Of a DNA stretch of 43,492 bases, positions 24,758 through 32,461 are shown piece by piece. Source of the stretch: Lachnospiraceae bacterium (lineage in GTDB: Bacteria; Bacillota; Clostridia; Lachnospirales; Lachnospiraceae). Within the stretch, counting starts at the first letter, position 1. Each line of letters begins with the position of its first letter. The translations under genes and the position numbers were made by a program. The stretch lies in contig CAAGSD010000024.1 of assembly GCA_900772845.1 (NCBI GenBank), positions 1 to 43,492 on the forward strand, read 5' to 3'. The notes below the pieces were generated by a model. That model saw nothing but the letters and a program-made list of their open reading frames with translations, made no database searches and had not been told where the DNA came from.

Positions 24758-25402
24758 TTAGCTCTGCGCAAGTACTGTGTAATTCCGTTCTTCCAGGATT
24801 TCTTCACACATTTTCTGTTCCACAATATCCATGCCATATCTTTCGATCACAAAAGCATTTACAATAAGTCTCAATATCTCATCCGGTACCAGTTCTCTGT
24901 CTGTCAATTCCGACAGGCGGATATGCTTTGTCCCGTGATAAGCGTCTTTTGCCGCATGGAACAGAATATATTGTTCCAAAGTAACACTTCCCAACCGAAC
25001 TTGATTAAAATAAATTCCGGTATCTGACATCTGCCTGCGTGTTTTTTCCCACAGTTTTTCATCCGCAGAAAGTAAAAAAACAGTAGCTGCATAGTTCGGT
25101 AACCTGGACAGCGTATTCTCTTTCGATCCCGACCATAATAAATAGAATCTTTTTTTGTGGTCACTGTCATAGAAAAAGAGTTCATCCTCTGTCTGATCGA
25201 AGATCTCACTGATTCTTGTTTTCAAATATTCCAAGTGCATACGGTCAATAACATAATCCACGATTTCAGAGTAAGCTCCCATCTCCTTCCACTCACTCAT
25301 GTCTTCTATGCTGCCATGTCCCCTCGCCCGATATCCAGGGGGCTGCCGCATCTGTTTCTCCAGTCTTTGCAGTTCCGGGCTGTTACAAAACAATCCTGCC
25401 AT
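24758..25402 (-). CDS. Hypothetical protein, first gene of the transfer operon (DUF6075-like)
   Basis: 214 residues, soluble. The part from about 70 onward (ELFFYDSDHKKRFYLLW, then LPNYAATVFLLSADEKLWEK and a helical end) resembles what I remember as DUF6075, small element proteins of unknown role. AAAGGAGG lies 11 nt before the ATG, a longer spacing than usual. A terminator separates it from the AT-rich cargo to the right, so it looks like the first gene of the transfer unit, though I could not place a convincing promoter. Confidence 0.6.
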   Translation of the reverse strand: MAGLFCNSPELQRLEKQMRQPPGYRARGHGSIEDMSEWKEMGAYSEIVDYVIDRMHLEYLKTRISEIFDQTEDELFFYDSDHKKRFYLLWSGSKENTLSRLPNYAATVFLLSADEKLWEKTRRQMSDTGIYFNQVRLGSVTLEQYILFHAAKDAYHGTKHIRLSELTDRELVPDEILRLIVNAFVIERYGMDIVEQKMCEEILEERNYTVLAQS

Positions 25403-25430
25403 AAAAATATCATCCTCCTTTATATTTCAT

Positions 25431-25467
25431 AAAAAAACAGCGCCTATTTTTAAATAAGCGCCGTTTT
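25431..25467 (-). terminator. Rho-independent terminator upstream of the transfer operon
   Basis: On the minus strand GGCGCTTATTT ... AAATAGGCGC(T) forms a stem with one mismatch, followed by TGTTTTTTT. It would stop transcripts coming from the cargo before they enter the transfer operon. Confidence 0.7.
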
Positions 25468-25570
25468 ATATGTTCCTCTGTATTTCTAATTCTATAGAAG
25501 TGCTGTTCTACATTTTCATTACTATTTCCCTCGCCTGTTCCAGCTTTTCTGCTTTTACCTCCGCATAGAT

Positions 25571-25861
25571 TTAAGCAACATCTACACAATCTGTGACAAA
25601 ATCATATCCTATAAGCTGCGGATATAAAGGGACCTCCTGCTTGGAAACCTTCCCACATTTGTATCTGGAATATTCCATCTTACCCATTTCCTCATAGGAA
25701 ACTGCTTTCCCGTCTATAAAATGTTTTTCTCGTTTTTCCTCCTGCATCCATGCTAATGCTTCTAAAATTCCAGCACATCCATTCAAATTACTCTCTTCTA
25801 AAAATACGCAAAAGAAAGCCTCCAAATCATTTTGGAGACTTGGAGGCTTCCTTCTTACCAC
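25571..25861 (-). CDS. Doubtful ORF, possibly a decayed gene
   Basis: An open frame of up to 96 residues between the cargo and the transfer operon. The only in-frame start at its beginning is a GTG without a ribosome binding site, and the first codons lie inside the RiPP-operon terminator hairpin. The second half (KHFIDGKAVSYEEMGKMEYS and on) looks protein-like. After the TAA the same frame continues with an Ala/Glu/Lys-rich helix to a TAG near 25511, so a longer gene may have been broken by a stop. No family recognised. Confidence 0.3.
   Translation of the reverse strand: MVRRKPPSLQNDLEAFFCVFLEESNLNGCAGILEALAWMQEEKREKHFIDGKAVSYEEMGKMEYSRYKCGKVSKQEVPLYPQLIGYDFVTDCVDVA
25808..25847 (-). terminator. 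Terminator of the radical SAM / precursor operon
   Basis: Perfect 8-bp arms GCCTCCAA (25818-25825) and TTGGAGGC (25840-25847); on the minus strand the stem is followed by TTTCTTTT. It lies 61 bp after the stop of the Cys-rich precursor gene. A nested alternative pairing CTCCAAA / TTTGGAG is also possible. Confidence 0.65.
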
Positions 25862-25907
25862 TTTCTATGCTTACCATATAAAAATACAATTTGGTTTTGT
25901 CATTGCT

Positions 25908-26090
25908 TCAACAATCACAATATGTACAATGACAATCACAATCGCATGCACAATTACTCTCACAATTGCAATCACAATCACATACCCAGCAATCGCATCG
26001 TGAGAACATTTTATTACTAACTCCCACAATAGAAACATTAAGTGAAATATTTGTTGCGTTACGTCTTTCCAATAGTTGCGAAATACTCAT
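25908..26090 (-). CDS. Cys-rich RiPP precursor peptide (new type)
   Basis: 60 residues. The first 31 (leader: SQLLERRNATNISLNVSIVG and on) have no Cys. The last 29 have 13: positions 32, 34, 37, 39, 41, 43, 47, 49, 51, 53, 55, 58 and 60, mostly as Cys-Asp-Cys or similar C-x-C alternation, with Trp35-Val, Glu-Ser-Asn and Thr-Tyr breaks. It lies immediately after a radical SAM/SPASM gene (the two stop and start regions are 20 bp apart). The ATG at 26090 has AAAGGAGGG 5 nt upstream; an in-frame ATG at 26114 lacks a site. I read it as the substrate of that enzyme, a ranthipeptide- or sactipeptide-like RiPP. A small metallothionein-like metal binder is the main alternative. No known precursor family is recognised. 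Confidence 0.82.
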   Translation of the reverse strand: MSISQLLERRNATNISLNVSIVGVSNKMFSRCDCWVCDCDCNCESNCACDCDCHCTYCDC

Positions 26091-26110
26091 ACAGTGCCCT
26101 CCTTTACAAA

Positions 26111-27145
26111 TCATATGTTTGCTTTAATTTTAAATTGTTTATAATCTTCAAAATGTTGTGTAAACCATTGAACAAAACAGCCACCTCCACACTTTGAAAC
26201 CATTTCACATGTTTGACATTCCTCAGAAGGAATTGTTGTAAATTTTCTATATAAATCAACAACATAATCCGAGTCCCAATATTTTCTAAAAGTTTCAGCA
26301 TTATGAAAGTCGACTCCAAATTTTCCTATACCATACCCTGCCAAATGGTTACAAAGCAAAATAGAACCATCTGTATCAAAAATCAATCCATTTCTTTTAT
26401 GAACATGACAAGTAGTATTAACTTGTCCCCTTTCAAGCATTTTAGCATATACAGATTCCTCACACATACATAATGGAAATGTTTGATGAATTCTCAACTT
26501 ATTCTCCAATATATTATTTACTACCTCATACTTCTTTGAAAATTCATAATCCATCTTCAATTGCAACTGAACATCACTATTCTCTTTTTCTGAAATTGTA
26601 GCATTACAATATGCCATAAAAATAGGTTTTGTTATACCACTTGCCTTTATATTTTTTGCAAAAATATCTAAAGTTTCAATATTTTCATGTGTTAATACAT
26701 AAGACAGCGAATAACTTAATCCATATTTATCGCAATTTTTTATTCCTGCAATTACCTTTGAATATCCTTTACTACCACAATCTTGCAAATAATCTTCATC
26801 ATTTGCCCCTTTAAGAGATATGCCAAAATGTAATTTAGGGTAATTATATTCTTTCATTTTAAGACAAAATTTATCGTCTGCTAATCTTATACCGTTTGTT
26901 ACAATAGTTATACTCGCTTTAGCTGCTATGATATATTCAACTACTTCAAAAAAATGTGGATATATCGTTGGCTCTCCACCTATCAACTTAAAGTTTTTCA
27001 CTTTACAATCTATAGAAATATCAATTAATTTCTTTGCTGTATCTAAATCCATGTTACAGTTTTTATCAGTTTCCTGAGCATAGCACCATTTACAATTTAG
27101 ATTACACGCTCTATTAACTGTAAGCCATGTTGAAAATATATTCAT
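26111..27145 (-). CDS. Radical SAM/SPASM peptide maturase
   Basis: 344 residues. The radical SAM cluster motif is C14-x3-C18-x2-C21 (ACNLNCKWCYAQ), with GGEP at 56-59 and LHFGISLKG near 105-112. The C-terminus carries a SPASM-type arrangement: C246-x13-G260-x4-C265, then C310-x2-C313-x5-C319-x3-C323. The usual last Cys of the seven-Cys SPASM motif is absent, as no Cys follows 323. Such enzymes install thioether or other cross-links in RiPP precursors. The neighbouring 13-Cys peptide is the obvious substrate. The ribosome binding site AGAGAGG is 8 nt upstream; a shrunken group II intron lies directly ahead of it. The gene is AT-rich, unlike the transfer operon. Confidence 0.92.
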   Translation of the reverse strand: MNIFSTWLTVNRACNLNCKWCYAQETDKNCNMDLDTAKKLIDISIDCKVKNFKLIGGEPTIYPHFFEVVEYIIAAKASITIVTNGIRLADDKFCLKMKEYNYPKLHFGISLKGANDEDYLQDCGSKGYSKVIAGIKNCDKYGLSYSLSYVLTHENIETLDIFAKNIKASGITKPIFMAYCNATISEKENSDVQLQLKMDYEFSKKYEVVNNILENKLRIHQTFPLCMCEESVYAKMLERGQVNTTCHVHKRNGLIFDTDGSILLCNHLAGYGIGKFGVDFHNAETFRKYWDSDYVVDLYRKFTTIPSEECQTCEMVSKCGGGCFVQWFTQHFEDYKQFKIKANI

Positions 27146-27167
27146 AGTAAAGACCTCTCTCTCTAGT

Positions 27168-28147
27168 AGATATGGGGATTACTCCCCATACCCCTACACA
27201 AAACCGTACGTGCGCTATTAACGCATACGGCTTTTCACTTTATATTCATACTACCTGTAAAACAGGCTTACCTTGATACTCGGTTCAAGTAACGGAAATG
27301 TTTTAAGCAACCCATTATTGAATGTTTCCCATGTGTAACTATGTTTCTGACTTCTGCGGTTTAACCATTTAAACAACAATTTCTTTGTAATGCATAGAAA
27401 TGATTTAACTTCTCTTGTATTATCCGTTACACCATAATATTGATAATGTCCTCGCAGTTTTGCATTGATAGTCTTGAATATCCATTCCAACGGCAATGTC
27501 CTGTGTTTCATTATCCATTCTTTCATTGCTTTTATTTTACTGCGTAGCTTCTTCTTGCTCGTTTTCACTCTACAACGGTAAAACCGCTTCTTTCCGTCCA
27601 TTCCGCAATAAAACGTGAAGCCAAGGAAGTCAAAGGGAAGCTATAAAGTGTACATCCCTTCCCTCCACTGTGATTAGCAGCTTCTTCGGTATTATGGATG
27701 TATCGGACTTCCTGTTATCCATTTGAATTTCTATCGCATTTCTTTGGTTTGATTTCCATACCTTTAATAAGGAGATAACAGGATCTCAGCTGTTCTGTAT
27801 TGCATATTTATCATCAACCTCGCCAAGCTCTCAGACTGGGGGATGCCATTGCAAACTCGCCCTTTCGCTTGTAATGGTGTTGTCTGCTGTGACTATAAGC
27901 ACATCGACCATATCCAACCTCATAATAATTTCCCAGCTCAATCACTTCACTTTCGTTTCGGCTCTGTTGCTCCCTGTCCTACGCTTAAATCTAACGTTAC
28001 CGCTTCAACTCCAAGGACTCGGTACGGGCAGATGGCTAGTCCTTACCCGACAGGATTTTCCTGCTATATACAATCAGCTTACAAAAGCAAGCAGAGTTTC
28101 CTCCGCTCGCTAGAGGAAATCAGCTATGCTGATTTCTCAGCTCGCAC
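27168..28147 (-). mobile_element. Internally deleted group II intron
   Basis: On the minus strand it starts with the intron consensus GTGCG at 28147. Its 3' part contains a domain V-like hairpin (AGCCGTATGCG ... CGTACGGTT, about 27199-27236) and a domain VI-like stem ending near 27168. About 980 nt remain versus the 2-3 kb of a complete intron: the 5' domain I-type region is long, but most of the reverse transcriptase is missing. It lies between the -10 of the radical SAM promoter and the ribosome binding site. The 3' boundary is approximate by a few bases. Confidence 0.8.
27251..27722 (-). pseudogene. Group II intron reverse transcriptase/maturase remnant
   Basis: Two pieces survive. A 30-codon N-terminal start (ATG at 27722, ending TGA at 27630, beginning MDNRKSDTSIIPKKLLITVE) is joined out of frame to the C-terminal 129 codons (27640-27251). 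These contain FDFLGFTFYCG and the maturase-type segment ending LRGHYQYYGVTDN. The whole polymerase core between them (about 400-450 codons) is deleted. The intron cannot make a working protein of its own. Confidence 0.8.
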
Positions 28148-28157
28148 TATATTTTGT

Positions 28158-28185
28158 ATTATACCACAAACTGTTTTTTTGAAAA
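28158..28185 (-). promoter_or_regulatory. Promoter of the radical SAM / precursor operon
   Basis: Minus strand TTTTCA (28185-28180), a 16-bp spacer and a perfect TATAAT (28163-28158). The intron begins 11 bp downstream of the -10, about at the expected start site, so transcripts would begin with the intron. Confidence 0.55.
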
Positions 28186-28214
28186 TTACTTTCCTTTAAA
28201 AGATTTATTTTTAA

Positions 28215-29027
28215 CTATATTATATGCTCTGGAACCAAAAAGCACTCATCCAACTGCTTATGCAAAAAAGAAATTGTTGTTAAAATATCAATTGCATCTT
28301 GTTCATTTACAACCCATTTAACTTTTAGTTCATGTGCTGTTACATTTCGTACCATATGCGTAACACCATTCAACATCTCTTTCAATCCATTTTGCAAATT
28401 CTTTTCAGTAGATGTCTGCAATGAGTTTAATGCTAATCTTGGATTATTTACTGAAAAAGCAGTATTAAAAAGTGCGGAGCCATCCTCCTGAAGTCCTGTT
28501 TTCTCTCTTACTTTTTCAGATAAACTTTTCGCAGCTTCAAACACCGCATGGAAATAATTTTCTTGAAGATACTCCTCCTTGCAACACTTCACTACATCCG
28601 CATGGATATGTCTCTTTTGCAATTCACTTACCAAACTCCGTGTTCTTCTCTCCACTTCTGAAATAGTAGTTGCAGCAACAGCCTTTATTAACTTTCCTTC
28701 ATTTGTCATCTCCAAACCCATTAATAATAACGGTTTATTAATTTCTGCCAAAATCACCTCATGATCACCATTTTTCCCTGACACAAATCTGACCGGATTT
28801 AAACTTTTCTTTATAAAGTTCAGAAAAGCATTAGACGAACCATCAGTCTCCTGTTTCGCCTGGAAAGTATAAAATATCCTTTTCCATTTTGTACTTTCAT
28901 TACTTGTATCCCTTACCCCACACTCATGAAAAATGCTATCCATTTGAGTGCCAGTCATACATTCTCCGACAATCTTGGCTAATACTTCTATTTCTGAATT
29001 ACTTAGTTTTCTTATTTTTTCTGCCAT
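28215..29027 (-). CDS. TIGR02391-type protein (Ymh family, HEPN-like RNase motif)
   Basis: 270 residues. The C-terminal half matches the TIGR02391/Ymh family as I remember it: FHAVFEAAKSLSEKVREKTG, FNTAFSVNNPRLALNSL and HMVRNVTAHELKVKW. The R227-N-V-T-A-H232 stretch is an Rx4H motif, the catalytic signature of HEPN ribonucleases. The N-terminal half is helical, possibly regulatory. The ATG at 29027 (AAAGGGG upstream) begins 14 bp after the preceding gene's stop. Together they form a two-gene operon, suggesting an abortive-infection or toxin-type defence. Family assignment strong; activity inferred. Confidence 0.8.
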   Translation of the reverse strand: MAEKIRKLSNSEIEVLAKIVGECMTGTQMDSIFHECGVRDTSNESTKWKRIFYTFQAKQETDGSSNAFLNFIKKSLNPVRFVSGKNGDHEVILAEINKPLLLMGLEMTNEGKLIKAVAATTISEVERRTRSLVSELQKRHIHADVVKCCKEEYLQENYFHAVFEAAKSLSEKVREKTGLQEDGSALFNTAFSVNNPRLALNSLQTSTEKNLQNGLKEMLNGVTHMVRNVTAHELKVKWVVNEQDAIDILTTISFLHKQLDECFLVPEHII

Positions 29028-29041
29028 ACCTCGCCGCCCCT

Positions 29042-30250
29042 TTAATACCAATCTGCATATTGCGCCATTTCACTTTGCATATCTGATTCCCAATCTGCAA
29101 CAGCTTCAAATTCACTGTCACATCCATCACAAAAGTTGAATATTCCCTGCATAAATTCATACGCATTTTTCAAATCTATATCTATATTGTCAAAACGATA
29201 CTCCAAACTGTATGAAGTAGGATATCTGAAAATATCGCCATTTTTATCTATGTTTCCCAATTCTTGAATTTGACTCTCTACAATATCAATTATTTCTAAA
29301 TCCTGCCCCTGCGCTTTTGCGTAATATTCAATCATTGGACGTACATTCTTCCATAATTCTTTGTAGAGCAAATGACTTCTTCTCTTGCTAAAAAATATAT
29401 TTCTTGACACACCGTGTTCTATCGATTTGTAAAACATCCTTTTCAAACCTAATTCTATGAGATTTCTCAATAAAAATAAAATTGCAAATGTCTTATCTTC
29501 CTGTGAAATTTCATTACATTCATAAAACAAGAATTCAGTTGCCAAACTATATCCCAGAACTTGCTTGTGAAAACCATCGCCAGAAAGCGACTCCCATAAA
29601 GAACAATTACCAAATCCATGACTCGCAAACTGCAAAAAATCCGAGGATCGAGCCGGATCAAATCTATCTATTCTTTCACTTTCCGAAATTTGCAAACATT
29701 TCTGTATAATTCCATAGGCTTGTAACATGCTATTTGCCATATCAACAACATTTAAAAACTCATCCCTATAAACAGACAAAAAATCATCCTCAAAGGGAAA
29801 ACGAAACAAATCTGACTTAGCATCTACTTCTTCCAAAGAAAACAAATAATTCTTAATCCAATTATATTCATCCAAAGTAAGAGCAAACGTAGTTTCTGCT
29901 TCATATGCTTCAAACAACATGTATAAATCATGTTTACATCCAAGGAATATTTGCTGTATTTTATTCTTACTTGCAACTACATCACAAATAAGAGCCTTTA
30001 TACCCAATTCCATTCCTTGTCTGAATAAGTACATACTTGGAATAAACCACATATCAGATTTAATATTGTCATATCCACTATCTACTATTTTCTCACAAAT
30101 CTTATATCCACAAATAAAAAAATTTTCTGATAATCTCTGATAATCACTTTTTAGATTTCTACTCCATTTAATATGTATCAAATAACTCTGATTATCTATA
30201 TTAAAAAAACTCTTTCCTCTAATCGGCCATAATTCATGTGCGTGACTCAA
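29042..30250 (-). CDS. Protein with two HEPN-like halves
   Basis: 402 residues. Two diverged halves repeat the same pattern: FRQGMELGIKALI (76-88), KHDLYMLFEAY (106-116), DLFRFPF (147-153) versus LRNLIELGLKRMF (261-273), SHLLYKELWKN (292-302), DIFRYPTSY (339-347). The R-x3-ELGxK helix followed by an H/S-x-LL helix is the layout of HEPN-type domains; a canonical Rx4-6H is not obvious, so it may be a sensor or partner rather than the nuclease. It starts with TTG at 30250, with GAAGGG 5 nt upstream, and is co-transcribed with the TIGR02391 gene. No name recognised. Confidence 0.65.
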   Translation of the reverse strand: MSHAHELWPIRGKSFFNIDNQSYLIHIKWSRNLKSDYQRLSENFFICGYKICEKIVDSGYDNIKSDMWFIPSMYLFRQGMELGIKALICDVVASKNKIQQIFLGCKHDLYMLFEAYEAETTFALTLDEYNWIKNYLFSLEEVDAKSDLFRFPFEDDFLSVYRDEFLNVVDMANSMLQAYGIIQKCLQISESERIDRFDPARSSDFLQFASHGFGNCSLWESLSGDGFHKQVLGYSLATEFLFYECNEISQEDKTFAILFLLRNLIELGLKRMFYKSIEHGVSRNIFFSKRRSHLLYKELWKNVRPMIEYYAKAQGQDLEIIDIVESQIQELGNIDKNGDIFRYPTSYSLEYRFDNIDIDLKNAYEFMQGIFNFCDGCDSEFEAVADWESDMQSEMAQYADWY

Positions 30251-30330
30251 TATATCCCTTCTTCCGCAGTAATAATATCATCTAAATTTCACTCATTATT
30301 TTTCTTTGTAAAGCATCGGTAAATAATATA

Positions 30331-30359
30331 ATTATATCAAACCAGATGTTTATTGTAAA
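30331..30359 (-). promoter_or_regulatory. Promoter of the HEPN-like operon
   Basis: Minus strand TTTACA (30359-30354), a 17-bp spacer ending in TGA (extended -10) and TATAAT (30336-30331), 81 bp ahead of the TTG start. A near-consensus promoter. Confidence 0.7.
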
Positions 30360-30446
30360 TATATTTCAGAACATTTGTTCTTCTTCCTTTTTTGCATAAA
30401 CTTCCTCATGAAGCAACTCTATTTTTCTACTTTCTCCATTTTTAAG

Positions 30447-30478
30447 CAAAAAAGTAACCATTTTTCTTTGGTTACTTT
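30447..30478 (-). terminator. Rho-independent terminator of the intact ABC-F gene
   Basis: Perfect 10-bp stem AAAGTAACCA / TGGTTACTTT with an 8-nt loop, continuing into a T-run (TTTTTTGC on the minus strand), 10 bp after the stop codon. Confidence 0.85.
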
Positions 30479-30487
30479 CTCTACTCT

Positions 30488-32335
30488 TTATTGTTCCGCA
30501 ATCCTTGCCGCAAGATCCTCCAGATACATCCACCGATCCATCTTCTCTTCCAACAGCTTTTCCGTTGCTTCCTTTTCTGTTACCAATTGATTCAATTTTA
30601 CAAAATCCGTCGATGCTGTCTCCATTTCCTTATCAAACTTTCCTATTTTCTCTTCCAGCGCTGCAATGTCCGCTTCTATGGTTTCATAGTCTTTCTGTTC
30701 CTGATAAGTAAACTTTAACTTCTGGGGGCCGCGGGTACGCTGTCCCTTTTGTGTTGCTCCAGTTGCCGTTTCCGCTTTCTTGGGTGTTTCCGTTTCTTCG
30801 GCTTCTCTCTCTGCCTGTTTTTTCAGGGCATAATCGGTATAGCCACCTTCGTACTGTCTGATCTTTCCATCTCCCTCAAAAGCAAAGATGCGTCTCATCG
30901 TTCTATCCAGAAAATATCGGTCATGAGATACCGTAACGACAATTCCTTCATAGCGATCCAAGTAATCCTCCAGTATGGTCAGCGTAGCGATATCCAGATT
31001 GTTGGTCGGTTCATCGAGAATGAGCAGGTTAGGGCTCGATGCCAGCACTCGAAGTAAGTTCAATCTTTTCTTCTCACCACCGGATAGTTTTCCAATCAGG
31101 CTGTACTGCTTTTCCGGCGGAAACAAGAATCGATCCAGCATCACTGATGCGGACATCAGTCCGTCCACTGTCTGGATGTATTCTGCTGTATCCTTCACAT
31201 AATCAATCACTCTCTGGTTCGGATCCATATAGGACAGATCTATTTCCGTTTCATCCGTGGGTTTCTCTGAAACGATCTCCTGCGCATAATATCCCATTTT
31301 GACTGTCTGACCGATAATAACTTTTCCAGAATCCGGAGAAATAATTCCTGCAATCATTTTCATCAGTGTCGATTTTCCGCATCCATTAGGGCCAATAAAT
31401 CCTACTCTGTCCCCTTTCAAAAAATTATAGGAAAAATCATCAATCAGTTTTTTCTCTCCATAGGACTTGCAGATATGATCCAGTTCTACAGTGGTTTTTC
31501 CCAATCTTGTAGAAATAGAACTCAATTCCACCTGTGAATCCTGTACCGGAGCCTGTTTATCCCTCAGCTCCTCATAACGCTGAATATGTGCTTTTTGTTT
31601 GGTGGAACGTGCTCTGGCTCCCCTGCGTATCCATTCCAGTTCCACTCGCAGGATCGACTGACGTTTTCGCTCGCTTGCAACTTCCATCTCCTGACGCTGT
31701 GTTTTCAGTTCCAGAAATCCCGAATAATTTGTCTGGTAGCTATATATTTTCCCTTTATCAATCTCCACAATTCGATTACATACGCTGTCAAGAAAGTATC
31801 TGTCATGGGTAACCATAATCAAGGCACCTCTCCACTTTTTCAGATAATCCTCCAGCCAGTCCGCCATATCATTATCTAAATGGTTGGTCGGCTCATCCAA
31901 AAGTAGAATATCCGCAGGAGATAAAAGCACTGAAATCAGCGCAAGACGTTTTCTCTGTCCGCCAGACAATTGTCCGGCAGGCTGCGAATAATCTTTAATC
32001 CCAAGTCTGGTCATCATTGCCTTGGCATCGCTTTCTATAGACCACCTGTTTTCCTCGGTCACATTTCCTTCCAATACACATTCCAAACTGCTTTTCTCAG
32101 GCGAAAATTCCGGATGCTGTGGAAGATAACGCATTACCACATGATTGGCAACCGTGATGTTTCCTTCCTCTGCTTCTTCTGTTCCCATAATCATCCGCAG
32201 TAACGTGGTCTTGCCTGTTCCATTGATACCGATAATACCAACCTTCTCTCCCTCCTGGAGCGAAAAAGAAGCATCTTCAAATAGTTTTCTTTCGGTATAG
32301 GACTTAGTCAGTTTTTCTATATTGATCAGATTCAT
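30488..32335 (-). CDS. ABC-F family ATPase (ribosome-associated), intact
   Basis: 615 residues. Two ABC domains: Walker A GINGTGKTT and GPNGCGKST, signatures LSGGQRKR and LSGGEKKR, Walker B LLLDEPTNHLD and LILDEPTNNLD, plus the linker between them and a C-terminal coiled coil (about 520-615). No membrane segments, so this is not a transporter but a ribosome-acting ABC-F protein; some protect from antibiotics, others are housekeeping translation factors. Start at 32335 fixed by AAAGAGG 7 nt upstream; upstream in-frame codons have no site. Paralogue of the truncated host gene at 34337-35659. Confidence 0.9.
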   Translation of the reverse strand: MNLINIEKLTKSYTERKLFEDASFSLQEGEKVGIIGINGTGKTTLLRMIMGTEEAEEGNITVANHVVMRYLPQHPEFSPEKSSLECVLEGNVTEENRWSIESDAKAMMTRLGIKDYSQPAGQLSGGQRKRLALISVLLSPADILLLDEPTNHLDNDMADWLEDYLKKWRGALIMVTHDRYFLDSVCNRIVEIDKGKIYSYQTNYSGFLELKTQRQEMEVASERKRQSILRVELEWIRRGARARSTKQKAHIQRYEELRDKQAPVQDSQVELSSISTRLGKTTVELDHICKSYGEKKLIDDFSYNFLKGDRVGFIGPNGCGKSTLMKMIAGIISPDSGKVIIGQTVKMGYYAQEIVSEKPTDETEIDLSYMDPNQRVIDYVKDTAEYIQTVDGLMSASVMLDRFLFPPEKQYSLIGKLSGGEKKRLNLLRVLASSPNLLILDEPTNNLDIATLTILEDYLDRYEGIVVTVSHDRYFLDRTMRRIFAFEGDGKIRQYEGGYTDYALKKQAEREAEETETPKKAETATGATQKGQRTRGPQKLKFTYQEQKDYETIEADIAALEEKIGKFDKEMETASTDFVKLNQLVTEKEATEKLLEEKMDRWMYLEDLAARIAEQ

Positions 32336-32365
32336 GCTATTGCCTCTTTCAGTTATAATTTCTCG

Positions 32366-32391
32366 TACAGCATACACAATCACATACTGTA
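32366..32391. promoter_or_regulatory. Imperfect palindrome upstream of the ABC-F gene
   Basis: Arms TACAG-n-AT / AT-n-CTGTA span 26 bp about 30 bp upstream of the ABC-F start, near a weak -35/-10 pair (TTGTGT, 16 bp, TATAAC). It could be an operator. Confidence 0.3.
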
Positions 32392-32461
32392 TTTAATAAG
32401 AGAAACTATTTTCTATAGCTTCTTTATCAAGTAAATCCTCTTTCTAACTTTCTTTTAACAA

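Noticed and set aside
25921..25985. Short tandem repeat resembling a microsatellite or a tiny CRISPR-like array
   Set aside because: The repetition follows codons of alternating Cys and Asp in a protein frame; no spacers of constant length exist. No CRISPR array was seen anywhere in the window.
25832..26020. Plus-strand frame of 62 residues rich in Asn and His opposite the precursor gene
   Set aside because: It is the reverse reading of the repetitive Cys/Asp codons (TGT/GAT) of the precursor and has no ribosome binding site.
25908..26090. Selenoprotein reading of the TGA that ends the Cys-rich precursor
   Set aside because: The frame after the TGA is short and unremarkable, the only downstream hairpin looks like a terminator, and no other hint of selenocysteine use is seen.
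30488..32335. ABC-F protein considered as an exporter for the RiPP
   Set aside because: It has two ATPase domains and a coiled coil but no membrane segments, so it acts on ribosomes and is not a transporter. It has its own terminator and is not in the RiPP operon.
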